NCBI GenBank assembly: GCA_003254905.1
Contig: QANU01047353.1
Coordinates: 170,986-234,985 of the forward strand
DNA length: 64,000 nucleotides
Source: Nissolia schottii
Lineage: Eukaryota; Streptophyta; Magnoliopsida; Fabales; Fabaceae
Direction: 5' to 3'
Part shown: positions 24,640 to 35,190 of the stretch, in pieces
Numbering within the stretch: the stretch's first letter is position 1
How the letters are laid out: every line of letters begins with the position of its first letter
Position numbers and translations under genes: made by a program
Notes under the pieces: generated by a model
Database searches by the model: none
Told to the model about the DNA's origin: nothing
What the model saw: only the letters and a program-made list of their open reading frames with translations

Positions 24640-24920
24640 TATTGATTGTCTCTAAATTTTTTTTCAGTGATCAGATTAATTTTTATTGAAAAAAGTTTTT
24701 AATTGATCTATAAATATTTTTAATTGATCTTTGAACATTTTAAAATTTTCATTCATTAGCCTTTAAATATTTTAGATAAAAGGATTAATGAAAATAATGT
24801 TTAAAATTTTCAAAGATCAATCTAGATTTTTTTTTAGAGACTAATGTAAATAGTAGTAAAATATTCATAAATCAATTAGGACATTTTTTTTTCAACAATT
24901 GAACTTTTAGAAATTTTTCT
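24640..24920. mobile_element. Foldback (hairpin) element
   Basis: Self-complementary around a centre near 24770. TTGATCTTTGAACATTTTAA on the left pairs with TTTAAAATTTTCAAAGATCAA-like sequence at about 24799-24819, with looser pairing outward. It looks like an old MITE with long inverted repeats. Ends are approximate. Confidence 0.45.
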
Positions 24921-25000
24921 CTCTTTTTATTTTGATAAAATCATTAATTTGGTGCTAACTAAAATATAGGAGAATTATTAGACTTAGTATTCATTGAACG

Positions 25001-25001
<1 letters not shown>

Positions 25002-25044
<43 letters not shown>
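25002..25044. repeat. (AT)n microsatellite
   Basis: About 40 bp of uninterrupted AT dinucleotides, a likely polymorphic marker. Confidence 0.95.
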
Positions 25045-25047
<3 letters not shown>

Positions 25048-25084
25048 GACACTAAAATTTAAATTGATGACTCCATGCAAATCA

Positions 25085-25317
25085 TGAATAAATCATTAAA
25101 TTTGTTCTTGAAGTTTGCAGTATCAATTAAATTTATCCCTTTAGTTTTAAATTCATCAAATGTGTTCATGTAATTGGCAAGGATCCTCTAAAGTAAAATT
25201 TTTTACTTTAATGGATCCTTGCTCTGACTACATGAACGAATTTGATCAATTTAAAACTATTAAAACAAATTTGATTGATGCTGCATATTATAAAGATTGA
25301 TTTGATGTTTTATTCTG
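25085..25317. mobile_element. Long-arm hairpin MITE
   Basis: Almost entirely an inverted repeat with arms of about 100 bp and a near-perfect centre: AAGGATCCTCTAAAGTAAAA faces TTTTACTTTAATGGATCCTT. Outer arms pair through GTTCATGTA / TACATGAAC and TTTAAATTCATCAAA / TTTGATCAATTTAAA. A transcript through it would form a long double-stranded stem. Confidence 0.75.
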
Positions 25318-25463
25318 CAAATTACCTAAGGAACTCTTTGCCACAAGAAGTGGCTTAATGTATTCTATATCTAATTAGACTATAGGTGTCTTATTTGATG
25401 TTCCTATTTATAGTTCAAATACCAACCTCTTGAATTTTAGCCCCACCTATAAATTAAGTTTAA

Positions 25464-25759
25464 AGTGCCGTTTGGTTCCTGTACTAAGATAGAGGAAACG
25501 TAGATAATGAAACAATGGCATTGCGTCTTGACGCCTCCCATATCAATTCTTTTTTTCATGTAAAGAAATTAGCTTAAAAATTGTCCTTAAGACACGTGTC
25601 ATTGTCATTCTATTTTAGAGGTACATAAATTAATTTATAAATTGTCCTAAAACCAAGATAATTTTAAATTTTTTTTGTCTTGGTCACCATTTTTAAACAT
25701 GTTTCTATCTTTAACGTCTCTAACTTGTTTATCTCATAATAAGAACCGAACGTTACCTA
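25464..25759. mobile_element. MITE with GTTTGGTTCC-type ends
   Basis: Left end AGTGCCGTTTGGTTCCTGT; reverse complement of right AGGTAACGTTCGGTTCTTAT. Internal arms share GTGTC/GACAC and TTAAAATTGTCC-like blocks. No coding content. Confidence 0.5.
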
Positions 25760-26797
25760 AATATACATTTTCTTTATTAGCTAGTAAATTTGGACTAATT
25801 ATTCAATATTCAAATAAAACTGTAAATCTTAAATCTTAAACTCTAAGTCCTAATCCCTAAACCCTGATATTCAATATTCAAATCCAAATAATCAAAAGCA
25901 CTAGAGCACCATCTTACACACCAAGCTTAATATCTTGAGATTTTTTGTAAGATGGTAAATTCACAATACTTACACATAAACTATAAATTTTCATACAATA
26001 AAGTGTAGATTTCATCTACTTATACTTATGTGTACATTAATTTGTAATGATAAAGAAAGATATATATTTGGAATGGGGCCAACTGTCCCTGCCACTAATG
26101 AGTAGCAATGCCCTGATCATAAGAGTGCTTGAGGTCTATAAAAGTCTCAAGTATTCTATGATGTGAGTCTTTGATAAAAGTTGCTTATTACTATTGTAGC
26201 TATCTGAATTTTAAGACCAAAACGTGCTTCTGTCTGCTGACAAATGGAAAAAACAGAAAAAAGCAATACGTCTCTTGAGATTGGAAGTGTTTTGAAAATG
26301 TACATGACCATACTATTCAATTAATACTGTGTTCTATATAGTAATTAAGTTTATAATAAATTATAATAAATGACTGGATAAATAGTAAATTCATTAAGGC
26401 AGTTTGTCAATTATTGTTTTATCTTAACTATATATGTCTAAAGGCCTTGTCAATTATCATTTCTCTTAACCATGTCTAGAGGCTTTTTGTCAATTATCAT
26501 TTCACTCAACTATTACCAAGCACAAATTAGGAAAGTTGCCATGCCTAATGGTTTAAAGATAAGCATGTACCTTCATGAAAGCAACCTATAGCATTGCCAA
26601 ATTCCAAATGTTCTTAGTTTTTCACCCTTTATTTGTTCACGTTCTATGTCCCATTGGCCGTTGTATTACGTTCTGATCTATGATATTTGAGAATCGTTGT
26701 CAATATCTTAGTATAACTTCGAAATACTTCTTTGTTCCACAATCTGAGACTATTTCAACTTAGCAATTCTAAATTCTTGAATGAACTAGTGCTACCA
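25760..26797. other. Intergenic DNA, nothing recognised
   Basis: AT-rich. A short direct repeat occurs near 26440-26510 (TTGTCAATTATCATTTC twice). No gene or complete element seen. Confidence 0.4.
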
Positions 26798-26990
26798 ACG
26801 TGGGGTTGGTCAATGTGGTATAGGTTTTGGTTTCTACTAGTGATCTCGAGTTCAAATCTTAAAAATAGAAGAAAAAAATTGCCGTTGAGAGATCCATACT
26901 CCTGTAATAAGAGGGTCTATGCGATTGGGTGAAGTTGGATTAATCGAACTTCTGATAATAAAGTTTGAATGAAATAATTCAATAAAAAAA
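26798..26990 (+). mobile_element. Putative tRNA-derived SINE
   Basis: The head has a pol III box-A-like GGTTGGTCAATGTGGTATAGG and, about 30 bp on, a box-B-like GAGTTCAAATCTT. An A-rich end lies near 26980-26990. The spacing fits a tRNA-headed SINE, but no target duplication was confirmed. Confidence 0.45.
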
Positions 26991-28374
26991 ATGTACTAAC
27001 AATAGCAAGTACATTATATTGATTGAGGGTGAACACATATATAATAGGAACACTTGTGCTCAATCAATTAACCAATTTAATTTATTTTAATGTATTAAGT
27101 TAATTTACAATCCTACCCTCCTCATCATTCATGCCCAAACACACAACGAAACGTGAGGCAGTCGGAATTAATGTGGATGGATAGCGATCTAGCCACATGT
27201 GCTATCTCAAATTTAAAATCCATACTAAACCAAAATCAAACTCTTTATATTAAATTGCAAATCAAAACAATGAATCAAAGTATGAAGGGAGGGTAACTCA
27301 TTACATTTGGGGCTTCAAACATCAAGGTTGGGAAATTAAGTTAGGAACAACCATCAAGTACTGTGAGGGGTCACATGACCAAACATTCAACCAAAAGAGT
27401 TGTTATGATCGATGCAGTACGTGGATTGACTTGTGGGGATGTTAAGCGCGATGAAGGCACGGGTTTCATGGTTGCAAGATGGTGGAGGCTGTGTTTGATA
27501 CATAGTGATTATATATGTTGGATGGTATGGAGTCAAAATTTGATTTAAATTAAAGAACAAAATAAATAGTCTTTTTAGTAACCAGTGAATCAAATATTAA
27601 TTAAAACATTAACCATTATACTGTTCGGTCATTTTAGGTGCACCTTCAGTGTAATTAATGTGCTTAGAGTTTAGGCTGCAAATTAGAAACGGGACCCAAT
27701 TTTGCTAACAATTAATAGAGTCGATTATAACTTATTTTCTCTTCCTTTGTATTCTTTTCCTCAAAGTGAGACTAATGTTTTGAGGTATGGTCAAATGCCT
27801 AATCTTTTCCTCGAAATTGAAGTCACTCCCCAACTAACAATATGTAAGTTTCTTCCTTCATATCCTCTCTCCTGATACTATTTGTTACTTTGCAAGAAAC
27901 GTCGTAAATTCTCACAAACACCACAATCATGTAACATGCAAATTTGAACCCTAAATTTTTGTAATGAGCAAGTGGGGGGAAATTGATAAAAGAAGACAGA
28001 ATATTTCATTTTGTCCTTTAAAGATATGATCCCATGTGTGTGTTCTGAGGATATCACTGCCACCACGTGAACAACAGAACAACCTGACTAAAGCTTCCCT
28101 CACCATTATAATTTTTTTCCAATATTCATTTTCTTTTAATTAATTTGTTAATTTTTCTTCTCAAGTTTTTTTTTTCTCCATTTGCATTGGTATCCAAACT
28201 TCATACTATTGATGGAGTTGACTAATTCAGCTTGAGATATTATGATTGTTCTTCCTAACACAAATTTTTTCCTTCTCGAATCTTAAATCTAAGACCTTTT
28301 AAGAAGGGAATTAGCTTGCTTACCATTAGATGAATCTTATATTGGTCTATTCTAAATAAATCACATTGACTTCT
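26991..28374. other. Intergenic DNA, nothing recognised
   Basis: No family-like frame. A CACGTG G-box core lies at 28064-28069 within a short stretch richer in G+C (about 28020-28110). Confidence 0.4.
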
Positions 28375-28622
28375 TCTTAAATCCATTAATATTACAAGTG
28401 TTTCCTTCTAATTTGTAAGTCGACACTCACTCCTTTATTTTTAAATAATTTTAAAAATTCCAAGTTACTCTTATATGGACAAAAAAAATTCTAATCCTTA
28501 ATCTTTCGCGTCTTCTAAAATTCAAAACTTAGCGTTTATACAAATTTCAATCAAATTAAGGGTGATAAATGTCCAACTTACAAATTAGTAGAGAATGAGT
28601 ATAATATTGATGGACTTTAGGG
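28375..28622. mobile_element. MITE, first copy of a two-copy family
   Basis: Left end ATCCATTAATATTAC, then TTCTAATTTGTAAGT. The reverse complement of the right end reads GTCCATCAATATTATACTC, then CTACTAATTTGTAAGTT. An inner block, TAATTTTAAAAATTCCAAGTTAC, recurs in diverged form at about 56000 in the copy at 55925-56230. Confidence 0.55.
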
Positions 28623-30081
28623 GTGGTAAGTATAACTCTTTTTCCCCTATAACTTTAGGGGTGGCAAAAGCCTTGTGTAAATTAATATTAGGTTTTGCTA
28701 ACGAGTACCTTTATAAAAAAAATGTAGAAATGTAATATTTTGAGTTCTTCAATACTTAATACTTTCTTTGTTTTAGTATATCTGTCGAAAATCAAATAAT
28801 ACATAGATTAAGAGGGAAAAAAACATTTCAGTAAATATATAAATTATATGAGTTGACAAAGTTATCCCTCTATAAAAAAAACTATTTCTACTAAAATTAT
28901 TACCTTTATATTAACTAGAAAATGGGGCACCTCAAGGGACATAAGAGAAATTAAAAATTGGGTAGAATTTTTTTAAAATGAAAATGGGTATTTTTTTTTA
29001 ATAAGAAATGGAGTATAATGGTCCAAAAAATTATGACTGATGAACAGTTAAAGTTGTTCAATGCCTTTATTAGTGATAAAGATAATGTCTCACTATAATT
29101 AGAGGTATAAATAAAATAAATGAAATAATGTTAACTAAATATTGTAAATAAAACCCTAAACAGAGATAACGAAACGAAAGGAATATATTAAAGATCTAAA
29201 ACCTTTTACAAAAAGATTGTGCCCTACTAATTCGGCCTAACCCGACTTTCTTTGTCAATAAAACCATTTTTTCTTCTTACTTTTTTGAATAAATGTCCTA
29301 ACATAAGAACGTTTATTAGGTAAATCAATTAAAATTGGACATCACAAAAACCAACATTACAGAAGATAAAGGTGGCATCAGTTGTTGTTACAATGTGATG
29401 TACTAGTGGTATTTATTACAATGAAGTTTGACCATGAATGAAGGGTGTCCCAACAGTGCAGACAGAAATCTCTTTGCCACATTGTTTCATATTTTAATGA
29501 AGGGACCAGTTATTAGGCTTTGTTCGGTATCTGCAACCTTCATGTGATTGCCAAAGGATCTTTGAATATTGGATCAACCATCAACCATATGCATTATTAG
29601 GCAGGGTCTCATGAAAACAAACAAACAAAAGAACAAAACCATATTCTAGTCATAAATATTTATAATTGATAGTCTTTCTGTTTGGTAATATCAGTTACTT
29701 TTTTTAAATTTACTACAATATTTTTAGATAAATGAATTTGGTCAAATTTGATACACCCAAATCTGATCTTATTTTAAGTCTTGGGTATGAAAATTTAATA
29801 ATGTTGAGAGAGTCGTGCCCTTATAAAATCTCAAGTACTCAAATAAGATTGTTTACTGAAGAATGGTATATGTAGTTCTAATGAAAAATACATATTGAAT
29901 CACTTGAACTAACTAGATCTTAATATAAATGTTTAATACTACCTCTGATTCATAATAGTAACTGTCACTCAACAAAATTAATAAATTCTTAAATCAATGT
30001 ATCTAGTCAATTAGTTGTCTGAAAAGAAATGTTAGTATAGTGGTAGAGACACTTTATAATTTTAGGGAAGCCTTCAATTCA
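28623..30081. other. Intergenic DNA with a possible SINE head
   Basis: Mostly unassigned AT-rich DNA. Near 30028-30080 a box-A-like TTAGTATAGTGGTAGAG is followed by CTTCAATTCACAC, perhaps a tRNA-headed SINE fragment interrupted by the next element. A slightly GC-richer stretch at 29370-29620 shows no frame. Confidence 0.3.
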
Positions 30082-30297
30082 CACTACTAAAAAAATTACT
30101 TATAACGACGAAAGTTGTAACAAAAATGGGGTTGTCGAAAAAGGCTTGTCCAAAACAACTTTTTACAGGATGCCTGAGCTCCTTCGCAAATTTTGCGACA
30201 GATTTTGCAGTGAAAATTTTCATAGCATAATTTTAGCCACAAAAGCCAAACTCAACATGGAATATATGTTTGTCGCAACTTCTCACACAAATTAGTG
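30082..30297. mobile_element. CACTA-like terminal fragment
   Basis: Begins CACTACTAAAAAAATTACTT and carries ACGACGAAAG, GTTGTCG and TTGTCGCAAC subterminal motifs. A TTAGTG at the far end could be the other terminus, but the flanking triplets (TCA, GAG) do not match. It is probably a deleted or rearranged CACTA (En/Spm) derivative. Confidence 0.45.
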
Positions 30298-30353
30298 GAG
30301 AGGACAAGTCTCATTACACCCATATAGTTAGTCTTTTTTTAAATAATAAGATT

Positions 30354-30545
30354 CTTTTTTTTTTTTGTGAACTCAGTGTATCTACTGTTGTCAACAATAA
30401 TAATTAATTCTTTTACAGTAACTTAGTTTACATAAAGTAATAGACTACTGATCATAAAATATTTCTTTATTCTCATGAATGAGAATCAAACTCACACCAC
30501 ATAATCAAGAGATAATATGAGCTACACTATCATGCCACATTTCAT
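30354..30545 (-). mobile_element. tRNA-headed SINE with poly(A) tail
   Basis: Reading the minus strand, the head has box-A-like TGGCATGATAGTGTAGCTC and box-B-like GAGTTTGATTCTC. The body matches the copy at 54320-54512, and it ends in a run of A (poly-T at 30355-30366 on the plus strand). Two copies sharing head, body and tail support a real SINE family. Confidence 0.6.
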
Positions 30546-30769
30546 GATTCTAACTACTAGGTTTCATGTAAGAGAATGAATCTCCTTGTATCAAAATTAA
30601 TCATGCTTGGTAACATAAAAATAAATAAAAATACAAAAATTTTGAATAAATGAATTTTTCTTAAAATTGGTATGACTCATTTTAAATTTTTATACATTTA
30701 TCTCTTTTTATATGAACAAACACGATCAATTTTATATAATATTGAGATGATTCATTTCATTCTTATAAT

Positions 30770-31035
30770 ATATAGGGTTGGGATGCCCTAATGAAAAGAA
30801 CTTGTTGTGTACGTGTGAATGATAAAGAAGGAGAGAGAGGGGATGATGAAAATAAGAGGGCAGAAATCACGAGGTGGGGACCACAAAGCCACATGGTCTG
30901 CTACAGAGTACAAAGATCTTCAACACTGAGAGAAATAAGGGGTTAGGTATGGTAGTTAGAAAGTCCAATATACCACGCTCTTGTCCCTCCCTCCCTCCCA
31001 TGGGACCGAATCATATCATACTATATAATAAACAA
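30770..31035. promoter_or_regulatory. GC-richer island with GGTGGGGACCAC motif
   Basis: Visibly richer in G+C than its surroundings, with GGAGAGAGAGG, a GGTGGGGACCAC near-palindrome (about 30873-30884), an ACGTGTG and a CCCTCCCTCCC tract. No coding frame resembles a family. It may be a regulatory island or the relic of a promoter; this is inference from composition only. Confidence 0.3.
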
Positions 31036-31149
31036 TATTGCAATAGAAAATACTCCTTACATTTACATTTAAGGAAGCTCAATGGAGTCTAACCAAGTTA
31101 ATTAGATTTTTTATAATAAGTTTTGGTTGTTGATATTCAATTGAGACTA

Positions 31150-31390
31150 AAGAAAAAGTTAATTTTTAAGTAAGTCCCAAAAAATGTTTTAGTGTTTAAT
31201 TTAGTCTTAAAAAAAATTAAAGTGCTGATTTAGTTATTACATTTTTTTTATTTTCAACTTGGTCCTAGAGTCTAATTTTTTTTTTTTAAAGATTAACGTG
31301 GAAAACAGAATGATAATAGTGGCATCGGAAGTTTTTTTTTTTTGGATTAAATTGGTTTTTTAATTTTTTTAGGAAATAAACTAGACATTA
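31150..31390. mobile_element. Diverged MITE related to 38507-38727
   Basis: Shares ordered blocks with the better copy: GTTAATTTTTAAGTAAGTCC, AAAAAATGTTTTAGTGT, TAATTTAGTC, AAATTAAAGTG and TCAACTTGGTCC. The right end is degraded. Confidence 0.4.
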
Positions 31391-32087
31391 GCTCTTTTAT
31401 TTTATTATTTTTCTCCTTTCCTTTTCCTTTTATAATAGGATATATAAAATGGAATAAATAAACTAAAAAAAGTGAGAGAACTTTGCCACCTGTTCAAAAC
31501 GTACACTTTTCATGTTGGCTCCCCTTAATTACTTCTCTCTCATACTTATCTAAATAGAATAATTTAAAAAGCTAAATGATGCAAACAACCCCACCCCCTC
31601 CTTTTCAAAATATGCTGAAAATAAATAATAAATTGGCATCCTCAAATATTTTTAGGGTGATCTTAAAATGCCTTTAATTGGGTTTTAGTTCCATTAATGA
31701 AAATCCGATAAAAAAAATGTAACTGTAAACCAAGGTTTAATTTTGTTGGCTTATAAATTATTATTTAAGTCACTGAATATGGGGGAAATGAAGTGATCAA
31801 ATTGATGATATACATGTATGTGTGATACGTAGTCTTTTAATTAGTTGATTATATGTGTTTGGTATGAGGTAATCTATTTAGATTATTAGTAATTTGAATT
31901 TTAAATTACTTGCTAATTCGCATCCACTTGTTTGGTATCCAAGATTGTCAGTAATCAACATTACTTTTGAAGTAGTTATATGGATTACCTCTATGGAAAG
32001 TGTCTATTTGGAGTATCATATCTAGGTAATCCTAAATAATAATAATAATAGTAATAATAATCATCTAATGAAAATAAAAAATATAAC
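31391..32087. other. Intergenic DNA, nothing recognised
   Basis: AT-rich with an AAT-type simple repeat at about 32037-32060. No gene or complete element. Confidence 0.4.
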
Positions 32088-32519
32088 CCTATAAAAAATA
32101 GCTCATTACTGTCGGCGTTATCTTCAAAAAATTGTACGGATACCGTCGGATATCTGGCCGACGGTAAAGTGCTCGATGGTAATTAATTTACCGTCAGACA
32201 ACGACTCTGACGGTAATTACCGCCAAAATAAACCGACGGAAATCGGTTCACGTCTAATTACATTTGAAGTTTTGAATCGGCTTACCGTCGGCCAAGACCA
32301 ACGGTAAATATATTAATATTTTATTCATTTATTGTCGATCACTACCGACAATAAAGATATTACTATTTTATTCCTTTACCGTCGGCCACTGCCGACGGTA
32401 AAGATATTAATATTTTATTATCTTATTGTCGGCTCTGTGTCGACGGTAAAGATATTAATATTTAATTCCCTTACCATCGGCTTTTAGCCGTCTCTAATAT
32501 TGAACCTTACCGTCGGTTA

Positions 32520-33694
32520 GGGGTGGGAACAGGTCAAGCAGCCTATCAAGGCCTGCGGCCTGGCCTGTTAATGGCTTAGTCTGTTTAACAAAAAGGTTAG
32601 GCCCAGGCCTTTTTCTAGGCCTGTTTCAATCAAGAGGCTAGACCCAGGCTATTACGGAAGCCTATTAAGCCTGTCAGGCCAGCCTGTTTATAAATATATT
32701 CATATATGTTGAATTAAAAATTAAATAAACTCGAACTAGAGACATTCACCATACTAAGGCAATGCCTTAACCACTGGACTAACATCACTTTTTATAACAT
32801 TTTATGCAATCATATTTATCAATATAATTTTATTTTTTTATTTTTCTTTTTGAACAAACCCTAAATTAAACTCATAGGCTATGAGTTTTGATTTTCACGG
32901 TCTTTGGAACCATTTGGTTTAGGAATCAAATCAATCAAATGCCTTACAACTAAAATAGAATGATTTCAAAATCAAATCAATTATTATTTTAACATTAATG
33001 AAATTTATTTGTCAATTCATATTCCCATGACTTCCCAATTAAATAATTTTTCATTTATAAATAAAATGGATTCCCAAATTTTGGAAATGGATCCTATCAA
33101 TTAGATTTTTTGTTAAGTATAATCTTTAACCATTAATTCTTTGTTGCTTATGTCATGTATGGAGCATACCTCATTAATTAATGGTGAGAGATCACATTTG
33201 ACAATATATGATGAGAAATCTAATTAAGAGGTTCTATTTCAAATTTTAGTGACATTAATTATGTTCTCAATTATGTATTGTGTGTTGAGAATAATTTCTG
33301 TTTAGTTGGTCTTTGGATATTATTGGTCTTATATGTTTCGGACATAGATCTTGTAAGGTATTTGAATATTATTGGTCCTGTATGTTTCGGGCTTAGAAGC
33401 GGAAAGATGGTTGATTATTATTGTTGAATGTTGTTTTATAGAGGGTGTAATAGGCCACAATAACAGGCTGCAGTAACAGGCCACAGTAACAGACTTTCGG
33501 AACAGGTCGGACAATAAATTTTTTTATAATAAAAATATACACAGGTAGGCCTATCAGGCTCCAGGCCAGGCCTCCTAAACAGGTCAGACCAGGCTTAAAA
33601 AAATAGCCTATGACAGTTAACAAGTCAAGCCCAGGACAAAAATTAACAAAATAGGCTGGCATATTAAAGGTCTGGCCTGACCTGTTCCCATCCC
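32520..33694. mobile_element. TA-flanked element nested in the CACTA array
   Basis: Inverted ends: left GGGGTGGGAACAGGTCA; reverse complement of right GGGATGGGAACAGGTCA. It is bounded by TA on both sides (32518-32519, 33695-33696). Removing it rejoins two ACCGTCG motifs of the host array, which shows it inserted later. Subterminal AGGCC/GGCCT-rich repeats border an AT-rich core of about 800 bp. There is no transposase, so it is non-autonomous; the TA site suggests a Tc1/mariner-like (Stowaway-type) origin, but other superfamilies are possible. Confidence 0.72.
32722..32800 (-). mobile_element. Possible SINE head inside the nested element
   Basis: Minus strand: TTAGTCCAGTGGTTAAGGC, then a gap and TAGTTCGAGTTTA, spaced like pol III boxes A and B. 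No tail or target duplication identified. Confidence 0.35.
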
Positions 33695-34059
33695 TACCGT
33701 CGAGTATAACCGGCGGAAATGATATGAATTTTTGCCCAGTTACAGTCGGACAGTCACCGACGGTAATAATTAAATATTTAAAAAACAAAATTTTAATTAA
33801 AATTTTATTATTTATTTACATACTAAATTATATAATTATATTAATAAATATGTAATTTAATAAATTATAAATTTTAATTTAATAAATAATCTTTGTAATT
33901 TATAAATATATAGAAATTTATATTTAATAACTAATTAAATATTTATTTAATTAATACTAAAATATTAATAAAAATTAAGCAATTAAATTGTATAAGACAA
34001 TAATAGTAATAACAAAATAAATTTAAAATTTTTAAATAATTACAAATCGTAACTAGTCT

Positions 34060-35190
34060 GACGATAAAAGGTAAACACTATCATCGTCGTTTTCAGAATT
34101 TAGCTAGTCGTCAAAATCATCATCATCATCTTCTTCTTCTTCCCCATCATTGTCGACGTCATCAGTTGAATGTTGATATAGGTTAGAAAGTTGAAGTATT
34201 TCTGGTTCATCGTTTGTAACTAACAATGTGTTCGTATTTGTTGTCTGAACAACTATTGTTACAGGGATTGGGTACGACACTTGATACGATTGATCGTATG
34301 ATGATTGCTCCTATAATTGCATGTCATCCAACTCAATTCGAACACTTGATTTTCTTTTGATCACAACGTTCCAGCTTGATTTTGTAGCTCCTGGATAGCT
34401 AGCGTAATAAACTTGTTTGGCTATTTCAGCAACGATGAATGGATCATACCGCATATACCGCCTTGCAGGATTAATCTTAGTAATGTCGTAATCCGGATGA
34501 GTTCGTGTTTCATTTGGGGAAGGATCGTACCAATCACAACAGAAAAGTACAAAGCGATTAGATGTGTCATTGTGTGCATATTCTAATACAAGAATTTTTG
34601 TAAGCACTCCGTATCGATCATTACTTGTTTCATCATTATTAGAATATTCACCCTTGACACAAACACCGCAATTGTCTGTCTTTTGAGTAGCTGCTCATTT
34701 AGATGTGTGAAACTTGTATCCATTAACAAAATAAATGGGCCAACTAATCGCTTTGTTCATCGGTCCCCATGTCAAACTCATCAAGTTACTATCGTTACTA
34801 GAATAATTTTGCACCTAAAAAAATACATTTTAAAAGTAAGTTAAACTTAATCGATTATGATATAAAGTATTTTGTTCGGTTAAAGTATATAATATAAAGA
34901 AGTTAAACACATACATAATTTGCAAACCACGACGGAAACATTTGATTAGAGCATTGATCACAAAATTCTCGTTGAAACATCCTGAAAACATGCATCAATG
35001 CTAACAAACAATTTAGTAAATTGTATGTTAATGAAATAAAGTGTATCAAAATGGTTGATCGAACTTACTCATAGTACGGAAGTACTTCTTCGCAATTGAG
35101 CAAAACAACTAAGTTAGTTGCTTCCTTTTCTTGTGCACTCAACCAATAATCCTTTCCCCTTCCAGCCGCATGACCAAAACACAACAGAGT
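34060..35190 (-). pseudogene. CACTA TNP2-like transposase remnant (DUF4216 region)
   Basis: Minus-strand fragments in order: GRGKDYWLSAQEKEATNLVV (about 35167-35108), LLNCEEVLPYYE, FCDQCSNQMFPSWFANYV (about 34965-34918), LTWGPMNKAISWPIYFVNGY and YKFHTSK, then the best stretch, 34311-34607, with RYGVLTKILVLEY, VLFCCDWYDPSPNETRTHPD and RRYMRYDPFIVAEIAKQVYY. Close to 34060 an acidic tail (DVDNDGEEEEDDDDDFDD) follows. This is the C-terminal part of plant CACTA transposases. A stop follows HTSK (about 34698) and another lies in the acidic tail (about 34107); the N-terminal part is missing, so it is dead. Confidence 0.75.

Larger units (their letters stand above)
32088..35190 (-). mobile_element. 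CACTA (En/Spm) transposon remnant
   Basis: The left end near 32088 reads CCTATAAAAAATAGCTC, a degraded CACTA-type terminus. It is followed by a subterminal array of ACCGTCGG / CCGACGGT motifs (32110-32517, continuing 33695-33770), the binding-site arrays typical of CACTA elements. Transposase-like sequence follows on the minus strand (34060-35190). A 1.2-kb TA-flanked element sits inside the array at 32520-33694, and a miniature LTR element abuts the right side at 35191. The other terminus was not found, so the element is truncated or continues unrecognised past 36092. Confidence 0.72.

Noticed and set aside
26798-26870. A possible intact tRNA gene
   Set aside because: Box A/B-like motifs are present but the acceptor stem does not pair, and box B departs from GGTTCGAANCC; a SINE head fits better.
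30880-30910. Possible miRNA precursor near CATGGTCTGCTACAGAG
   Set aside because: No complementary arm found nearby and no match to a plant miRNA I know.
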